Source: Monocercomonoides exilis (taxonomy: Eukaryota > Preaxostyla > Oxymonadida > Polymastigidae). From it: a DNA stretch of 64,000 bases. Location of the stretch: contig LSRY02000013.1 in the NCBI GenBank assembly GCA_001643675.2, positions 1,738,501-1,802,500 of the forward strand. Direction: 5' to 3'. The position numbers and the translations under genes are program-made. Below, piece after piece: positions 24,615 to 36,783 of the stretch (positions are counted from its first letter, which is position 1; each line of letters starts with the position of its first letter). Under the pieces are notes generated by a model. That model ran no database searches and had not been told where the DNA came from. It saw only the letters and a program-made list of their open reading frames with translations.

Positions 24615-26033
24615 CAGAGAGAAATGTTTCATCTTTTGTAACTCAAAAATATTTTATTTTTTCTTTTTAATTGGTTGATGATTCTTCAAAACTTTTGATA
24701 TGCTTTCTTTATTAATGAGGTTTTTTTTTTTTTTTACCGAGATTATCTGACCATTTTTCAGATTGTTCTGTAAATGTTCGAGGAAATGAGATATTCTTTA
24801 TTCTGTGAATCAAAATTTTTATTTATTTTTTTCTTTCAGCGTCATATCGCAATTCGACAAACTACGAGTGAGTTTTGTATCTTTATTTATATCATTTCAC
24901 AAAATGGAAAACAAATATTCATTTAAATCTTATTTCAAAAGCCAGCTTTTCATGATTTGGAAATGGAGAAAAGCTTTTTTTTTTTTTTTTTTTAAAAAAA
25001 AGAAAGAAGAAAAAGAAAAAGAACACATTGCTTTTTCTTGCTGGACATTTTTTGCTGCAACCTGCATCTCCTTCTGCATTCTGAAAGTTTCCTCTCATTT
25101 GAATTTGAAAATTTTTTTTTGTACCGGCAAATAAAGCTCATTAAATAATTATAAAACATGTTAAAAGAAACCGCTTTTATACGATGAGCTTTTTGCATGA
25201 CTTTTGGATCAACAAAAGAGCTGGTATTTATTATTTCAAAATTAATTACGATGAAAAATACAAACGGATTTCAAAATCGTTTGTTTGACAATATTTTTCT
25301 GAATGTTAAAGTCATGATAAGTTTAATATTTTGTATTTTTTATCAAGAAAAAAAGGATTTATTTATCAATGAAATTGCATACAAAAAGCCAACTATCTAT
25401 TTTTTTTTCTATCTTTTTTTTTTAATTTTATATTGCTCAATATTGTTAAACATGTCAAAATACAAAAATGTTGGAAAAAAATCTAGAAGCACTAAAAACA
25501 GACATTACTTTCTCTTCTAACAAGAAATAGAATACTTCACATACATCAACCTTTGAAAAAAGTCTTAAAAAAAAGTCATTTAAAATACACAAAAATCAAA
25601 GAAATGAGAAATATTGTTTCAGTTGAAAAAGTGATGAACAATAAAAAAAAAGAGAAACGGATTTTTTTCTATTTTTCTTTTTCTTTTCAAATTTTTTTTT
25701 ATTCTTTTCACAAAAAAGAAATCAAAAAGCATCCAAAATAACAGCAAGGTTTGGTTTAAGAGGACTTTATAAAAGAAAAAAAAAGAAGGTTAGTTTTTTT
25801 TTTCATTTGAACAAAAATCATATCATAAAAAGATACTTCAGTTTGTGTTCGAAAGGAAATAGAAATCGGGAAAGAGAAGGAAGAGAAGGATAAGAGGATT
25901 ATGGAATAACAAGATGGAAAACACAAAATAAAAGCAAAACATGTTAGAAATAGAATTAGCAATAGAATTAGCTATATCTGAAGAAACAATAACAATAATA
26001 ACAATAACAATAAAATTTCTCTTTCCAATTTCG

Positions 26034-26080
<47 letters not shown>
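26034..26080. repeat. Poly-A tract (~47 bp)
   Basis: Uninterrupted A run, followed at about 26121..26141 by a second run of about 21 A and an AAAAG repeat. Confidence 0.9.
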
Positions 26081-26082
<2 letters not shown>

Positions 26083-26298
26083 ATTAAAAAGAAAAAGAAA
26101 AAATTCTTTTGTTCGAAATGAAAAAAAAAAAAAAAAAAAAAAGGAAAAGAAAAGAAAAGAAAAATATTCTTCAGCAGATTTAAAGCGTACGAAATAAACC
26201 TAAGTTTTCAACAACGATCAAAGAAAATTGTCATTATTGACGGAAAATGCTAACACTTCACAAACAAATGAAACAAGTCATAAATATATAAAAAAATT

Positions 26299-26465
26299 GA
26301 GAAGGAGAAAGAGAAAGAGAAAGAGAAAGAGAGAGAGAGAGAGAATGAGAAAGAGAAAGAGAGAGAGAGAGAAGCTGAGAGAGAGAAATAGAGAGAAAGG
26401 GAGTGAAATAGAGGGAAGTGATGAGAAATGATGAGAAATAAAGAGAAATTAAGAGAGAGAGAGAA
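26299..26465. repeat. GAGA/AAAGAG microsatellite
   Basis: Alternating GA and AAAGAG units over about 165 bases; the frames on both strands are pure low complexity. Confidence 0.85.
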
Positions 26466-27290
26466 ACACAAATTGAGTGAATTACATGAAGCTAGCAATA
26501 AACAGGTAGTTTCATAAATGCTTTAAAAGAGCAAATGAAAAAAAAAAAATAAATAAAAATAAAAAAAATATACACAATGAAACAAATTAGAATAACAAAA
26601 AAAGGAAAAGAAAAAAAAAGAAGGAAGAAGAGGAAGGAAGAGGAAGAAAGAACTTTATTAAAAACTAATCAAAATAAAAAGGGGGAAAAAAATAGACTAA
26701 TTCAATGAGAATTACTAGATGAGGAAGGGAATTAAAGGTATGTTTGTTGGACTTGCAACTTCTTGCAGCCTTTAAATAGAGGAATTAATTAATTTATTAA
26801 TCAACTGATTAAATAATGAGCTAATCGATTAACCAATTAACTAACTAACTAATTAATTAATTAATGAATGAAAAATAAACAGGAAAAGAAGAAAAGAAAA
26901 GAATGAGTTTAATAAAAAAAAATTGAGAAGAGAAGAGAAGAATATAGAAGAGTAGACAATGCACATAAACTAACTATTGAATAATCTAACTAACTAATTT
27001 ATTAACTAACTGATTAACAAGCAAGCTAACAAGCTTTGAAAAATACAGAGAAAATTACAAAATTTTCAAAGAACAAAAGAGAGAGAGAGAGAAATAGAGA
27101 AATAGATAGAAATTGAGTAAAGGGGAGTTGAAAGGGAGGGAGAATTCGCATATTATGTGCATTGTCTATAGATCATTAAATAAAGTTGTTGTTGTTGATA
27201 GTGATGATGATGATGATGCTGTGATTAATTATGAGCTATTAGCAATTTATTAATGATTAATTGATTATTAAAAAATTAATTAATTAATTA

Positions 27291-30200
27291 CTAATTATTA
27301 CTAACAAGACTAATGCTGCTACTGCTACTGCTCAAAAAACTATTATTATTATTATTATTCGCAAAGTTATTATTGAACATGCTTCCTGTACTGCTGCTGC
27401 TCATAAGACTGTGGTTATTGAAATAGCTATTGTTAAAATTACTATTACTGCTATTATTCATCAGGCTGCTTGTACTGCTGCTGCTACCAATAAGATTATT
27501 GGCGCCCAAGTTATTTGTGCTGTAGCTATTGGCCATGAAGCTATTATTGTTATTGCTAATGTTGTTACTGAAGTGATTATTGCTCATGAGGCTGCTTGTG
27601 CTGCTGCTGCTGCTGATCATGTTGTTGTTATTGCTGGCAAAGTTATTGTTGAACATACTGCTTGTGCTGCTACTGCCTATCAGTTGGATGTTATTATTAT
27701 TGAAATTATTGAAATTAGCTACACTGAAATTATTGCTGTTATTAAAATTGTTGTTCATCAGGCTACTTGTGCTACTGCTACTGCTACCAATGAAGTTCTT
27801 GCTGTTATCAATTGCATCTTCATTTCCTCCTGCATCACCAACTCCTGCTCCTGCTCCTTCCTTAAAAGCAGCATCGGCAAATGAAATGTCTTCATCAGTG
27901 AAGTGCATGTCAAACAAAGAAACAAGCTTCCTCTTCCCAACCGCCTTCACAGCCTCATTCTTCGAACGAAGCTGATCTCCAATCAACGTCAACCTCTGCC
28001 TCAACAGCAAATGCTCTCTTTTGTGTTTCTCAATGTTCGCATATTTTTTCGCTTCCATTTCTTTCTCCTCTTCGTTGAAAACTGCAAACGCAGTTGATGT
28101 CAGCTGATGGAAAGCAGATGTGACTGCATCTTCGTGCTCGTTTTGGTTAACTGAAGTCAGCAATTGTTGTGCGTTATCCAGAATTGCCTCTCTTCCTTTG
28201 TCAAATGAATCATGCCCTGTAATCATCGATGACATCATCACAATCTCCTTCTCGCCTTCTTTGATCGGCAGCAAATCATACAGCTTTCCTGACACATTCT
28301 CCATAAATGATATTTCCTTTATCCACACCATCCCATTCCCAAACATAGAAATAATAAACAGCAAGCAAAATACCACAATAACAATCGTCAAGATCGTTAT
28401 TGACTCTTGCACTTCTGTCTTTCCTTGTGTCAAAATCATATTCGTCATCTTGTTTATCCCAGCCACAATGTCATTTCTCAGTGCATTCAGCACAAATCGT
28501 GCCTCTCCAGTCTCAAACGTGATGTTCTCCACATCCATCTTTGAAATCCTCTCCAAATTGATCCTCATCCTTGCCAACAATGTTGTCAAGCCGTAAATGT
28601 TTCCCTGCACTCCATATATCCTCATTGGATCCACCTGAGAGCAGTCATCAGAGTCAGCCAAGTAGCACTGCGCTGCCTGAAACAGCATCTGGTGGTTGAT
28701 TTCTGTGTCCATCCTTGTCACAGACACTGTATCATACGTGTAATCATTCGACTGTGTATAATCGGAATCACCGAAATGGCAGTCAAGATGGACTGCTTCG
28801 AAGTACTTGGACATTGGCACAAGCATATCGCGAGCAACGGACGGGTCGCCAGAGCAATGAGAAGAGTTGTACATGACTGGATTGTATGACCTGGGGAAGA
28901 AGATTCTTTGGTCGGTTTTCAGCACAGGCACAGGCTGAAGAATTGAAGTGAGAAGAAACTGGATTTGGAACAAGATTGACGCGCGCATTCCAGAAAGAAT
29001 GACGTTTGCTGATGTTGGCTTAAAGTCTGTCACATAATAGCACACAAGAGCAATCGTGACTGCAATCGTAACAACCCCCAAAATAGTCGAAAGTGCAGTT
29101 GTAATCATGATTGCCTTCGTAACAGGATTCGGCAGCTGTTTGTATGCTGCCTCGTGTTTCTCAATCTCCTTCTCCATTTGCTCTTCCCAAGCTGCATCTT
29201 CCACTGCATTTCTGATCAAGCCCAATTGCTTGTTCTTCTCTGACTCTTCAGCATCTTCATCATCCAACGTGTATTTAACCTCCAAATTACTCTTTTGCGG
29301 CTCTTGCAGCTGCTTCATTGATTTGCTCCCGTTCATTCCATTTTGCTCATTTTTTGCTGGTAGATCATAAGCTGTTGATGCTCTTGACACTCTCTCCATC
29401 TGAGACAGCAAAGCATTCTGGCTCTGCATCAGAGCATTGTTCTGTAAAAAGAAAGTGGAAGCAGAAGAGGAAGAAGAGGAAGAGGAAGCAGAAGATGCAG
29501 AATGCGCCAGCGGAGGCAAGTATTGCACCGAGTTGTAGACAGAACTGCAGCCATAGTCGTTCATTGTGTGCTGTGTGGAGATCGGGGCAACGGGAGGAAG
29601 AGTAGCAAGAGATTGATTTCGGCTCCCCGCAAACAGAGGAGGAAGAACCAGTTGTGATTGAGTCTGGAGAATACTTGATAGCTCATCGTCCTGGTTGCCC
29701 AAATACGACTTGCTCATCATCATCCCAGGGCTGTTGTTGTAGCCAAGCATTGGATAGAGCGAAGCTCGTGACATTCCTCCTCTTTGCAACGTGTTTGTGA
29801 ACGCTGGCAAAATGCCGCTTTCATTCGCCTTTGGAAGCGTCACCATCTCTGAACATGCCATTGTCACTCCATCTGGTCTCATCATCATCGCTGCTGATGA
29901 TCCGACTCCTGATATGCCCATGCCCATTCCCATTCCCATCCCAACTCCAGACGCTGATGATGCTGATGCTGCCACTGTTGTTGGCGGTGATGGTGTTGCT
30001 TGTTCAACAACAGGCGAGTCATTCTTCGATGTGTTCGAATGAATCTCGCTCACCCCTTCTTCTGCATCTGTCCTTGCCCTGTTCATCGACGTGTCCTCAT
30101 TCGACAGAAGTGATTGAGTCGATTTCCGTGTCCCCACATTCTGCTCACTCGCTTGCATGCGCCGGCTGCTCTCTTCGACTGTCCGTGCTGACTGGGCGTT

Positions 30201-33200
30201 CAATGCAGGGGTTGTAGCCAACGGCTCGCCCTGCTCCACAAACATCAGCTTCGACGAGGCAACAGAGAGAGGCGTGTCTGTGATAGGCTCCATAGACGAA
30301 CTGTCGGTCGACAGGAAAGAAGCAGCTGAGTTCACCTTCACCAGCTCCATGTCACCCAAGTTCTGTCTGACTGTCATTTTCGCCTTTTGCTGATACACTC
30401 CTGACGCCTTCCGCGATGAGAGAGAGTTGGCGATGCTGCTTTCAGCGGGCTTGTCTTCCACAACAGCAGCAGTTGCACTCGATTGCGCCCTGGCTGAGTT
30501 GAAGTTGCTTTTCTTCTGGTTTTCGCTCTGCGCATTTCCTTCTGCCTCTTCTCGATCCATTGCCAGCTCGGGATCTTCGGTGAACTCGTCCTTGCTGTTG
30601 TATGAGTTGTCGTAGTATTTCATCTCCTGGTTGTCGCCCATCGCCATTCCCATCGCAAATTCATCGTCGTCGTCTTCTTCCTCGTCTCTCAGCAGTCTTC
30701 GAATAACACTCTGCATCTTGTTCTTCGGAACATCCATCATCGTCTGGTACGCCTTCATCCGGTTCTTCACTGACTTTCTGGTGAATATCACGAAGATAAT
30801 CAGCTGTATCAGCGTTAATGGAGCAAGACATGCCGCAATGATAATGGTGAACACACTCATAATCTGGTTGCATTCCTCGTTCAGCACTTCGAAGTAGTAA
30901 ATGATAACTCTTTTTGCACCATCCAAGATAGGCACAGGGCAGTTGAACACTAAATACTGGATGTTTGACAGGTACTCGGGGTCTTGAGGGCGGGACGAGA
31001 TGTTAGAGAGGAACAAGTGGTGCATCATCTGTGAAACAGTCGCAATCACCTGAAGCATCGACGATGAATGCAATGTCTGCAGCTTCGAATCAATCACTTC
31101 TTCAACGGTGCCATCTGGATGTGTTTCGTCCTTTGTGATGATGGTGAACAGGTACGTGCTGATATCTGCTGTCTCCCACACATCCATGTTCGATGTCGAC
31201 TGATGAATTTCTGCCAGCATCGTTGCCAGTTCCTCTGAGGTTTCCTTGATCATGTTCATCAGATCAACCTTCTGGATCATCCCTGACGGCCAATCATCAT
31301 CTGAGTGCGGATCGGAGAAATTGTATTTTTTGTCGTACACAAAGAAGTTGTACCCGATTGCTGCTGAACGTGCGGTGTAATAAGACAAGTCGCACACATT
31401 TCTCAAAGTGTCCAGGTTGTTCTGGTATGTGGACGAAATCGTGTCATACACCACAAGCGCTGCTATCAGCACACCAATGTTGATGAAGTGCAAGAGAATG
31501 ATTGCGATCTTCAGCCCTGTGATGCTGCTTTGACTGTTCCCTTTCTCTCCTCGCTTGCCCATCACCAGGTCAACGATCATCGCTTCCTTCTTCTTCTTCT
31601 TCCTTCGCCTCCTCCTTTCTGACCGCTGCACGCTCTTCAGGTCGCTCGTTGACTGATGCCAACGATCCTCGCTTCTTGAGAGCTGACGCTGATGAATCTG
31701 ATTTTGCTGCTCTTGCTCATGCTCTTGATCATGTTCATGCTCCCCATCGTAATTCCTCACATCATAAGCAGATGCAGAAACAGGAGATTTGCCTTCTTTT
31801 CCTTCTTCTCCACTTCTTGCTGATATTTCAAAGCTCATTCGACTTGGAGATCTGCTGTTGTTGTTCGCATCCCCTGCGCCACCATCACTTCCACTTCCTT
31901 TTTCATCTCCTGTAGCTATCACGTTCACTCTTCTCGCCACTTCCATCTTCCTCTCTCCTCCTCCTCCTCCTCCTGAACCAGCCTCTTCTGCCTCTCCAAA
32001 CCCAAGCGACACCTCGGGTAGCTCCGCCGCATGCGAATGCACGAGCGGTTTCACCGACGTTGCCGTCTCCTCCTCAATCAAATCTGCCCTGTTCAGAATC
32101 ATGTCTGCCTCATCCTCGTCATTGTAGATGTCCAACAGCAAGCGAGCGTAGCTCCTCAACACTGCTGTGCTCTGCCCGTGCGACGCAATCAGCTCTTCGT
32201 AGCTACTCCGCGCCACTTCTTCGTTCTGCACGATCGCATCCAACAGAACTGGAACTGATTTGTAATCTGGATGAATTGCAGTCACATTCTCGAAGAAGTC
32301 CTTCATCGCACTCACTGCCAGCTCGTGGTGCTTCTCTGCTTTTGCCAGCAGCGTCGTGAACGCAAACGAATTCAGATCTCCTGCTCCATTTTTGCCTCCT
32401 CCATTTCCGTGTCCGCTTCCCACATGCCCTTCGTTCTCCTTCGCCTTGCAGAACAGCACAAAGTTCAGAAACGTGCCCGGAGAAAGCGTTCGTGCCTTTT
32501 GGATGAGCGTGTTCGCTTTCATGTAGTTCTTGCGGTAGGCAGACAGAAACGACGCATACTGGAAGCAGAGCATGCTGTTGTTCATGTTAGTCTTCAGTGC
32601 GTGCGTGTAGACGTAATCTGCAAATGTCAAATGAATCATCGAGCGATAGTCTTTCTCCTGTATGAAGCGCAGAGAAGGCTCTACTCTTTCGGGGTTCTTC
32701 ATCTGAGGCAGAGCCAAAGAAGGATTTTTGGTGCAGATATCAGACAACTGATGCTCAAATGCATTCAACAGGTATTTCTTTTTCCGGAACATTTTACCAA
32801 GCTTCGGCAACAGCAATGCACACAACAGAATTCCAACAACAAGCCCAACGACTTGAAGCACAATTGTGATGATCCAGTTACCTGTTGATCCTTCTATTGC
32901 ATATCCGATTTCATCAAACAGCCGCAAACACCCAAACAGGCACCATTTGCTAGCGAGGAGCAGGTTTCCGCTCAGTTTGTATATCGGTTGGATATACACA
33001 AAATAGATGACTACTGCAAGAGAAGTTCCAACAGTTACCACTCCGCGCCAGAAAGGCCATCCAATCAGCATCCTCATCGCAAACACACACCCAAAAACAA
33101 GAGATGAGTCCACTGCTTGCCACAGCCCGCTAGGAGATGACCAAAATCCTCCATGCTTCGGATTGTGATTGTATATCATGTTGTTAATTAAAAATGAAGT

Positions 33201-33915
33201 TATCAATAGATAAGTCAGGACTACAATTGCAACAGAAAATCCCAAAAGTGGTAATAATTTAATAACTGAAGTGCTATCGTATCCGCGATGAACCATTTGT
33301 CCTTCAGACTCATAGCAATCAAAAGTTGAAATGCATAATGAAATAAAAGGAATAAACAAGATGGTGTATGTAAAGTTCACAAGCCAGCGCAAAAGTGAAA
33401 TGATCCATGGCTGTGATTTTGCGATAGCACCTTGAAAACCAACCACAAGCAATAAGTAAGCAACGAGTAATATAAAATAACTCAAGAATGCCATCGCCAC
33501 AATAGAAACAGCACTTCCTGCTACATATCCAAGAGACGTTCCATCAAGAAAGCATATGAACTAAAAGAAGCATAGAAAAAATAAATAAATAAAACGAATT
33601 ATATTTAAATGCATATAATAAAAATAATAAGCTTCAATTAATTATTAAAAGATGACTGTATCACACAAAAGAAATAATATTTATTTTTTGTGTTGAATTG
33701 TCAATCCGATAGAAACTTAGCGTAACCATTTGAAGCATAGTAAATATCCATACGAAAATTTCCCATTTCCGATTTGGATGCTTCGGCTGGTTATAAAGAG
33801 GAGTGAAAATTGAAAAACCAATTGTCTCAAGTTTATTGAACCCTTCCGCTTGAGAATATTCGCTCATCATCCCACTAGATGTTGAGCACATTGACATACT
33901 CTCCTCGCTCGCCAT
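27291..33915 (-). CDS. Tmc-like (tiny macrocysts B type) polytopic membrane protein
   Basis: Exon 1 is 33915..33667 (83 codons) and exon 2 is 33560..27291, joined across a 106-bp intron (GTGTGA...TTTTAG); total 2,172 residues. Unspliced reading stops just inside the intron, while exon 2 is open from the acceptor. The N-terminus has a short leader, then FTPLYNQP...WEIFVWIFTMLQ and a cluster of about six membrane segments to residue 343. A helical TPR-like block follows at about 386-456 (FLSAYRKNYMKANTLIQKA), as in TmcB/TmcC proteins of amoebae and ciliates. Later come two modules, each with a pair of membrane helices flanking a 190-210-residue loop (about 765-1010 and 1565-1820), separated by disordered Ser/Gln-rich linkers. 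The tail from about 2006 is Asn/Ser-rich with repeated SSSSTSSLMNNN-like units. Role unknown; a sensory or signalling membrane protein is plausible. Confidence 0.82.
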
Positions 33916-34831
33916 CCTGAAGAGAACTCTTTAAAATGACAACAAAAGAGCAATTTATGTTATTTAGATGATCTGCAACCATATTTTCGTTCGAATTGTT
34001 GAATTAAGTTTCAAATTATCGATCACAGGAATTTGGTTTATATGATTTTCATATCAATATTGAACAAAATTTGATCAAAACAATGATAAGTATTATGTTT
34101 TAATGATTATCAAGCTTGTCTTGTTCATGAAATTGTTAAAACAACATATTTTTGAATGCAGAATTATTTCTTGAATTCAATAATATATCAACATTTTCCT
34201 ATTATTTCAAATCGATATTTTCATTTTATAGTTATTCTTTTATTTTCATCTTCGATTCATTCCCACAATACAATTCTTGTTCATAACAAAATAAAGAATG
34301 AGTTTTAACTCGTAGTTTACAGACTATTGCAAACAAAATTGCATTCAACTACCATTTCATTTTTTTATCATGTGCATATTTTCGATTTTCATTGTTAGAA
34401 ACAATTTTTTCGAAGAAAAGAATTTCATCAAAGAATTGCTTTTTATCATTGTTATCAAAGCGCAGATTTATGAATTGATGCAACGTAATTTTGTTAAAAA
34501 ATAATAATTAAATGTTTGTTTGACTCTAATTCAAAATTTCATGTTTATTTAAATAAAAACAAAATTTCTCCGAATTAATTTTTCTGATTTTTTCATATCA
34601 TTTCTCCGTTCCATCCATTTTTATTTCAATATTTCCATTGACCATAGCTATTGTCTATTTTATAAATTTAGTATTATATCTTCATCATCTTTGAAATACT
34701 TGTTTCATTGAAAGAACAATCCTACTCCCATCTCTTTGCAGCCTGTTCACTGACCTCCCTACCTTCGATACCTCTTTTCTTCACTAAGCAAACCCCTCAC
34801 AAAACGATTCCGTTGACCATTTTGGAACTGG
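33916..34831. other. AT-rich intergenic DNA
   Basis: Upstream region of the Tmc-like gene and 5' flank of the beta-helix pseudogene. No gene is seen. A more C-rich stretch at 34710..34830 may be the eroded 5' part of the pseudogene. Confidence 0.55.
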
Positions 34832-35735
34832 GTGTTAAAGAAAAACTCTTGGAAGATGACTTCATTCGATTTAAATAACTATCGCTTCGAGCGGTGCGAA
34901 TGGAATGGTTCAAATACCGGAGATAGTTGGGACGGAGTACTTAATGTCAATTGCACAAATGCAAATCTTTCAGTCACATCTTGTTCATTCAATAAATGCT
35001 CATCCAACGATCACGCCGGGGCATTATTCATCCGAAGTGTGGATAATGTTGATATCACAGAAACCAACATCCCAAACTGTCAGTCTGGACATGGATGAGC
35101 TGCTTTCATTTTCGGATCATACTCGTGTTCTGCTTATTTCATTTCTGAAACCAAAGTTGAAAGTTGTTCAATCACATATTGGTGTGGAACCGGTTGGTAT
35201 TTTTCGATAAATGGAATGCCAATAAATGCTTTCTTCCTGTTAACAAAATGAAAGTGTATTGCAAATACTGGAGGTGATGCTGCTGGTTCTTTAACATTTC
35301 AAAATCCTCCACCAAGCAATAAACCAATTCAGTTTTTGGTTGATGATTGCCAGTTTATAAACAACAAATTGGCAAGTGCATCTTCCATGCGCGGAGGAGC
35401 TGCGCTGTGCTGCACAAATACTTTTACTTGGATGAGCGGGAAAAAATTCATCACATTCTGTTTCTTCGATGGAAATTCCGCAACAAATGGCAGAGGAAAC
35501 GATGTGTTTTTCAATGGAAATAGTATCACTCAATACACATTTGAAATTTTTGGTTCAACGAGCCTCACAAATAGATTGTAAAAATGCTGGAACAGCTGAT
35601 AACTCCGTGCATAACATTCTGCATCCAATCATCGCCCAGAACAAAATCGTTGCAAATGATGGAACTGAAGCTGATTTCAATGGAAAAGCACAGCAAAGCC
35701 CATGTTCCGACATCGATTATTCTTTCTCGATGACT
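34832..35735 (+). pseudogene. Beta-helix surface-protein pseudogene
   Basis: One frame from 34832 to 35578 reads as beta-helix repeats of the kind in the 11.7-19.5 kb gene (SCSFNKCSSNDHAGALFI, MRGGAALCCTNTF, GRGNDVFFNGN). It is interrupted by two in-frame TGA codons at 35096..35098 and 35249..35251 and ends in TAA at 35579. A neighbouring frame then continues the family pattern (NKIVANDGT ... SPCSDIDYSF), so a frameshift lies near 35570. No signal peptide, membrane segment or kinase-like part remains. The 3' side dissolves into the pyrimidine tract. It is a truncated dead copy, probably fairly recent because the frame is otherwise preserved. Confidence 0.75.
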
Positions 35736-35909
35736 TATTCTTTTTTCAAAGATTCCTGTCACATTTTCTTCAGCTCAACTTTTGTTCCTTCTCAAACAAT
35801 TTATTTCATCGCGTTTGACTCAAAAATCACTGAAAATCACTGGAAATGGATCAACTGCCATCATCATTGTCTTTAGCAGCATTCCTCAACAATATTCGTA
35901 TTCATCTCT

Positions 35910-36752
35910 TTCGTCTTCTTCTTCCTCTTTTTCTTCTTCTTCCTCTTCCTCTTCTTCGTATTCGTCATTGTCATCATCTTCTTCTCCATGTTCTCCATCT
36001 TCTCCGTCTTCTTCTTCTTCTTCTTCTCCTTCTCCTTCTCCTTCTCCTTCTTTCTCTCTCCCTTTTCTTCCTCCTCCTCTCCCTCCTCCTCTCCTCAATC
36101 TTCTCTTGTCCATTCTTCTTCCCTCTCTTCTCTTGGACTTGTTAGACTCAGCATTCATCGCCGGCCAAGCAATCGCTCCATTCAAAGATAGAACCTTTCT
36201 CGCACTTCTTCTCCTCTTTCTCGCTCTCCTCTTGCTTCTTCCTCTTCTTCTTCCTCTTCTTCTTCCTCTTCCTCTTCCTCTTCCTCTTCCTCTTCCTCTT
36301 CCTCTTCCTCTTCCTCTTCCTCTTCCTCTTCCTCTTCCTCTTCCTCTTCCTCTTCCTCTTCCTCTTCCTCTTCCTCTTCTTCATCGTCTTCCTCTTCCTT
36401 ATCAATTTCATCAACATCTTCTTCTTCTTCTTCTGTTACTTTGCCTTCTAATTACTTGCAGAATTCTCCACAAGATTCTAACACATCTCGTTCTTCTTCC
36501 TTTTCATCGTCATCATCATCATCATCTTCTTCTTCTTCTTCTTCTTCTCAAAACTCATCTCACAAAAGCTCAAAGCTCCCAACTGTCTCTCAGCTGCTTT
36601 CTCCAAAGAATTCTTCTTCTTCTTCTCCTCCTCCTCCTCTTCTTCTTCTTCTTCTCCTCCTCCTCCTCCTCCTCTTCTTCTTCTTCTTCTTCTCCTCCTC
36701 CTCCTCCTCCTCCTCTTCTTCTTCTTCTTCTTCTTCTTCTCCTCCTCCTCCT

Positions 36753-36782
<30 letters not shown>
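35910..36782. repeat. 870-bp polypyrimidine tract (CTT/CTC, hexamer CTTCCT)
   Basis: Almost pure pyrimidine on the + strand. It includes about 130 bases of perfect CTTCCT hexamer near 36240..36380 and long CTT and CTC arrays near 36610..36782, interrupted by a few short mixed segments. Every frame gives only Ser, Leu/Phe/Pro or (antisense) Glu/Lys/Arg homopolymers. It abuts the truncated end of family copy 3. Confidence 0.92.

Positions 36783-36783
<1 letters not shown>

Larger units (their letters stand above)
24615..27290. other. Simple-repeat-rich intergenic DNA
   Basis: 2.7 kb downstream of two convergent genes. It is AT-rich with long A runs, GA repeats, AAC/AAT-type microsatellites and many TAACTAAC-like tetranucleotide repeats at 26750..27020. 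No coding frame, RNA gene or inverted repeat was recognised. Confidence 0.65.
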
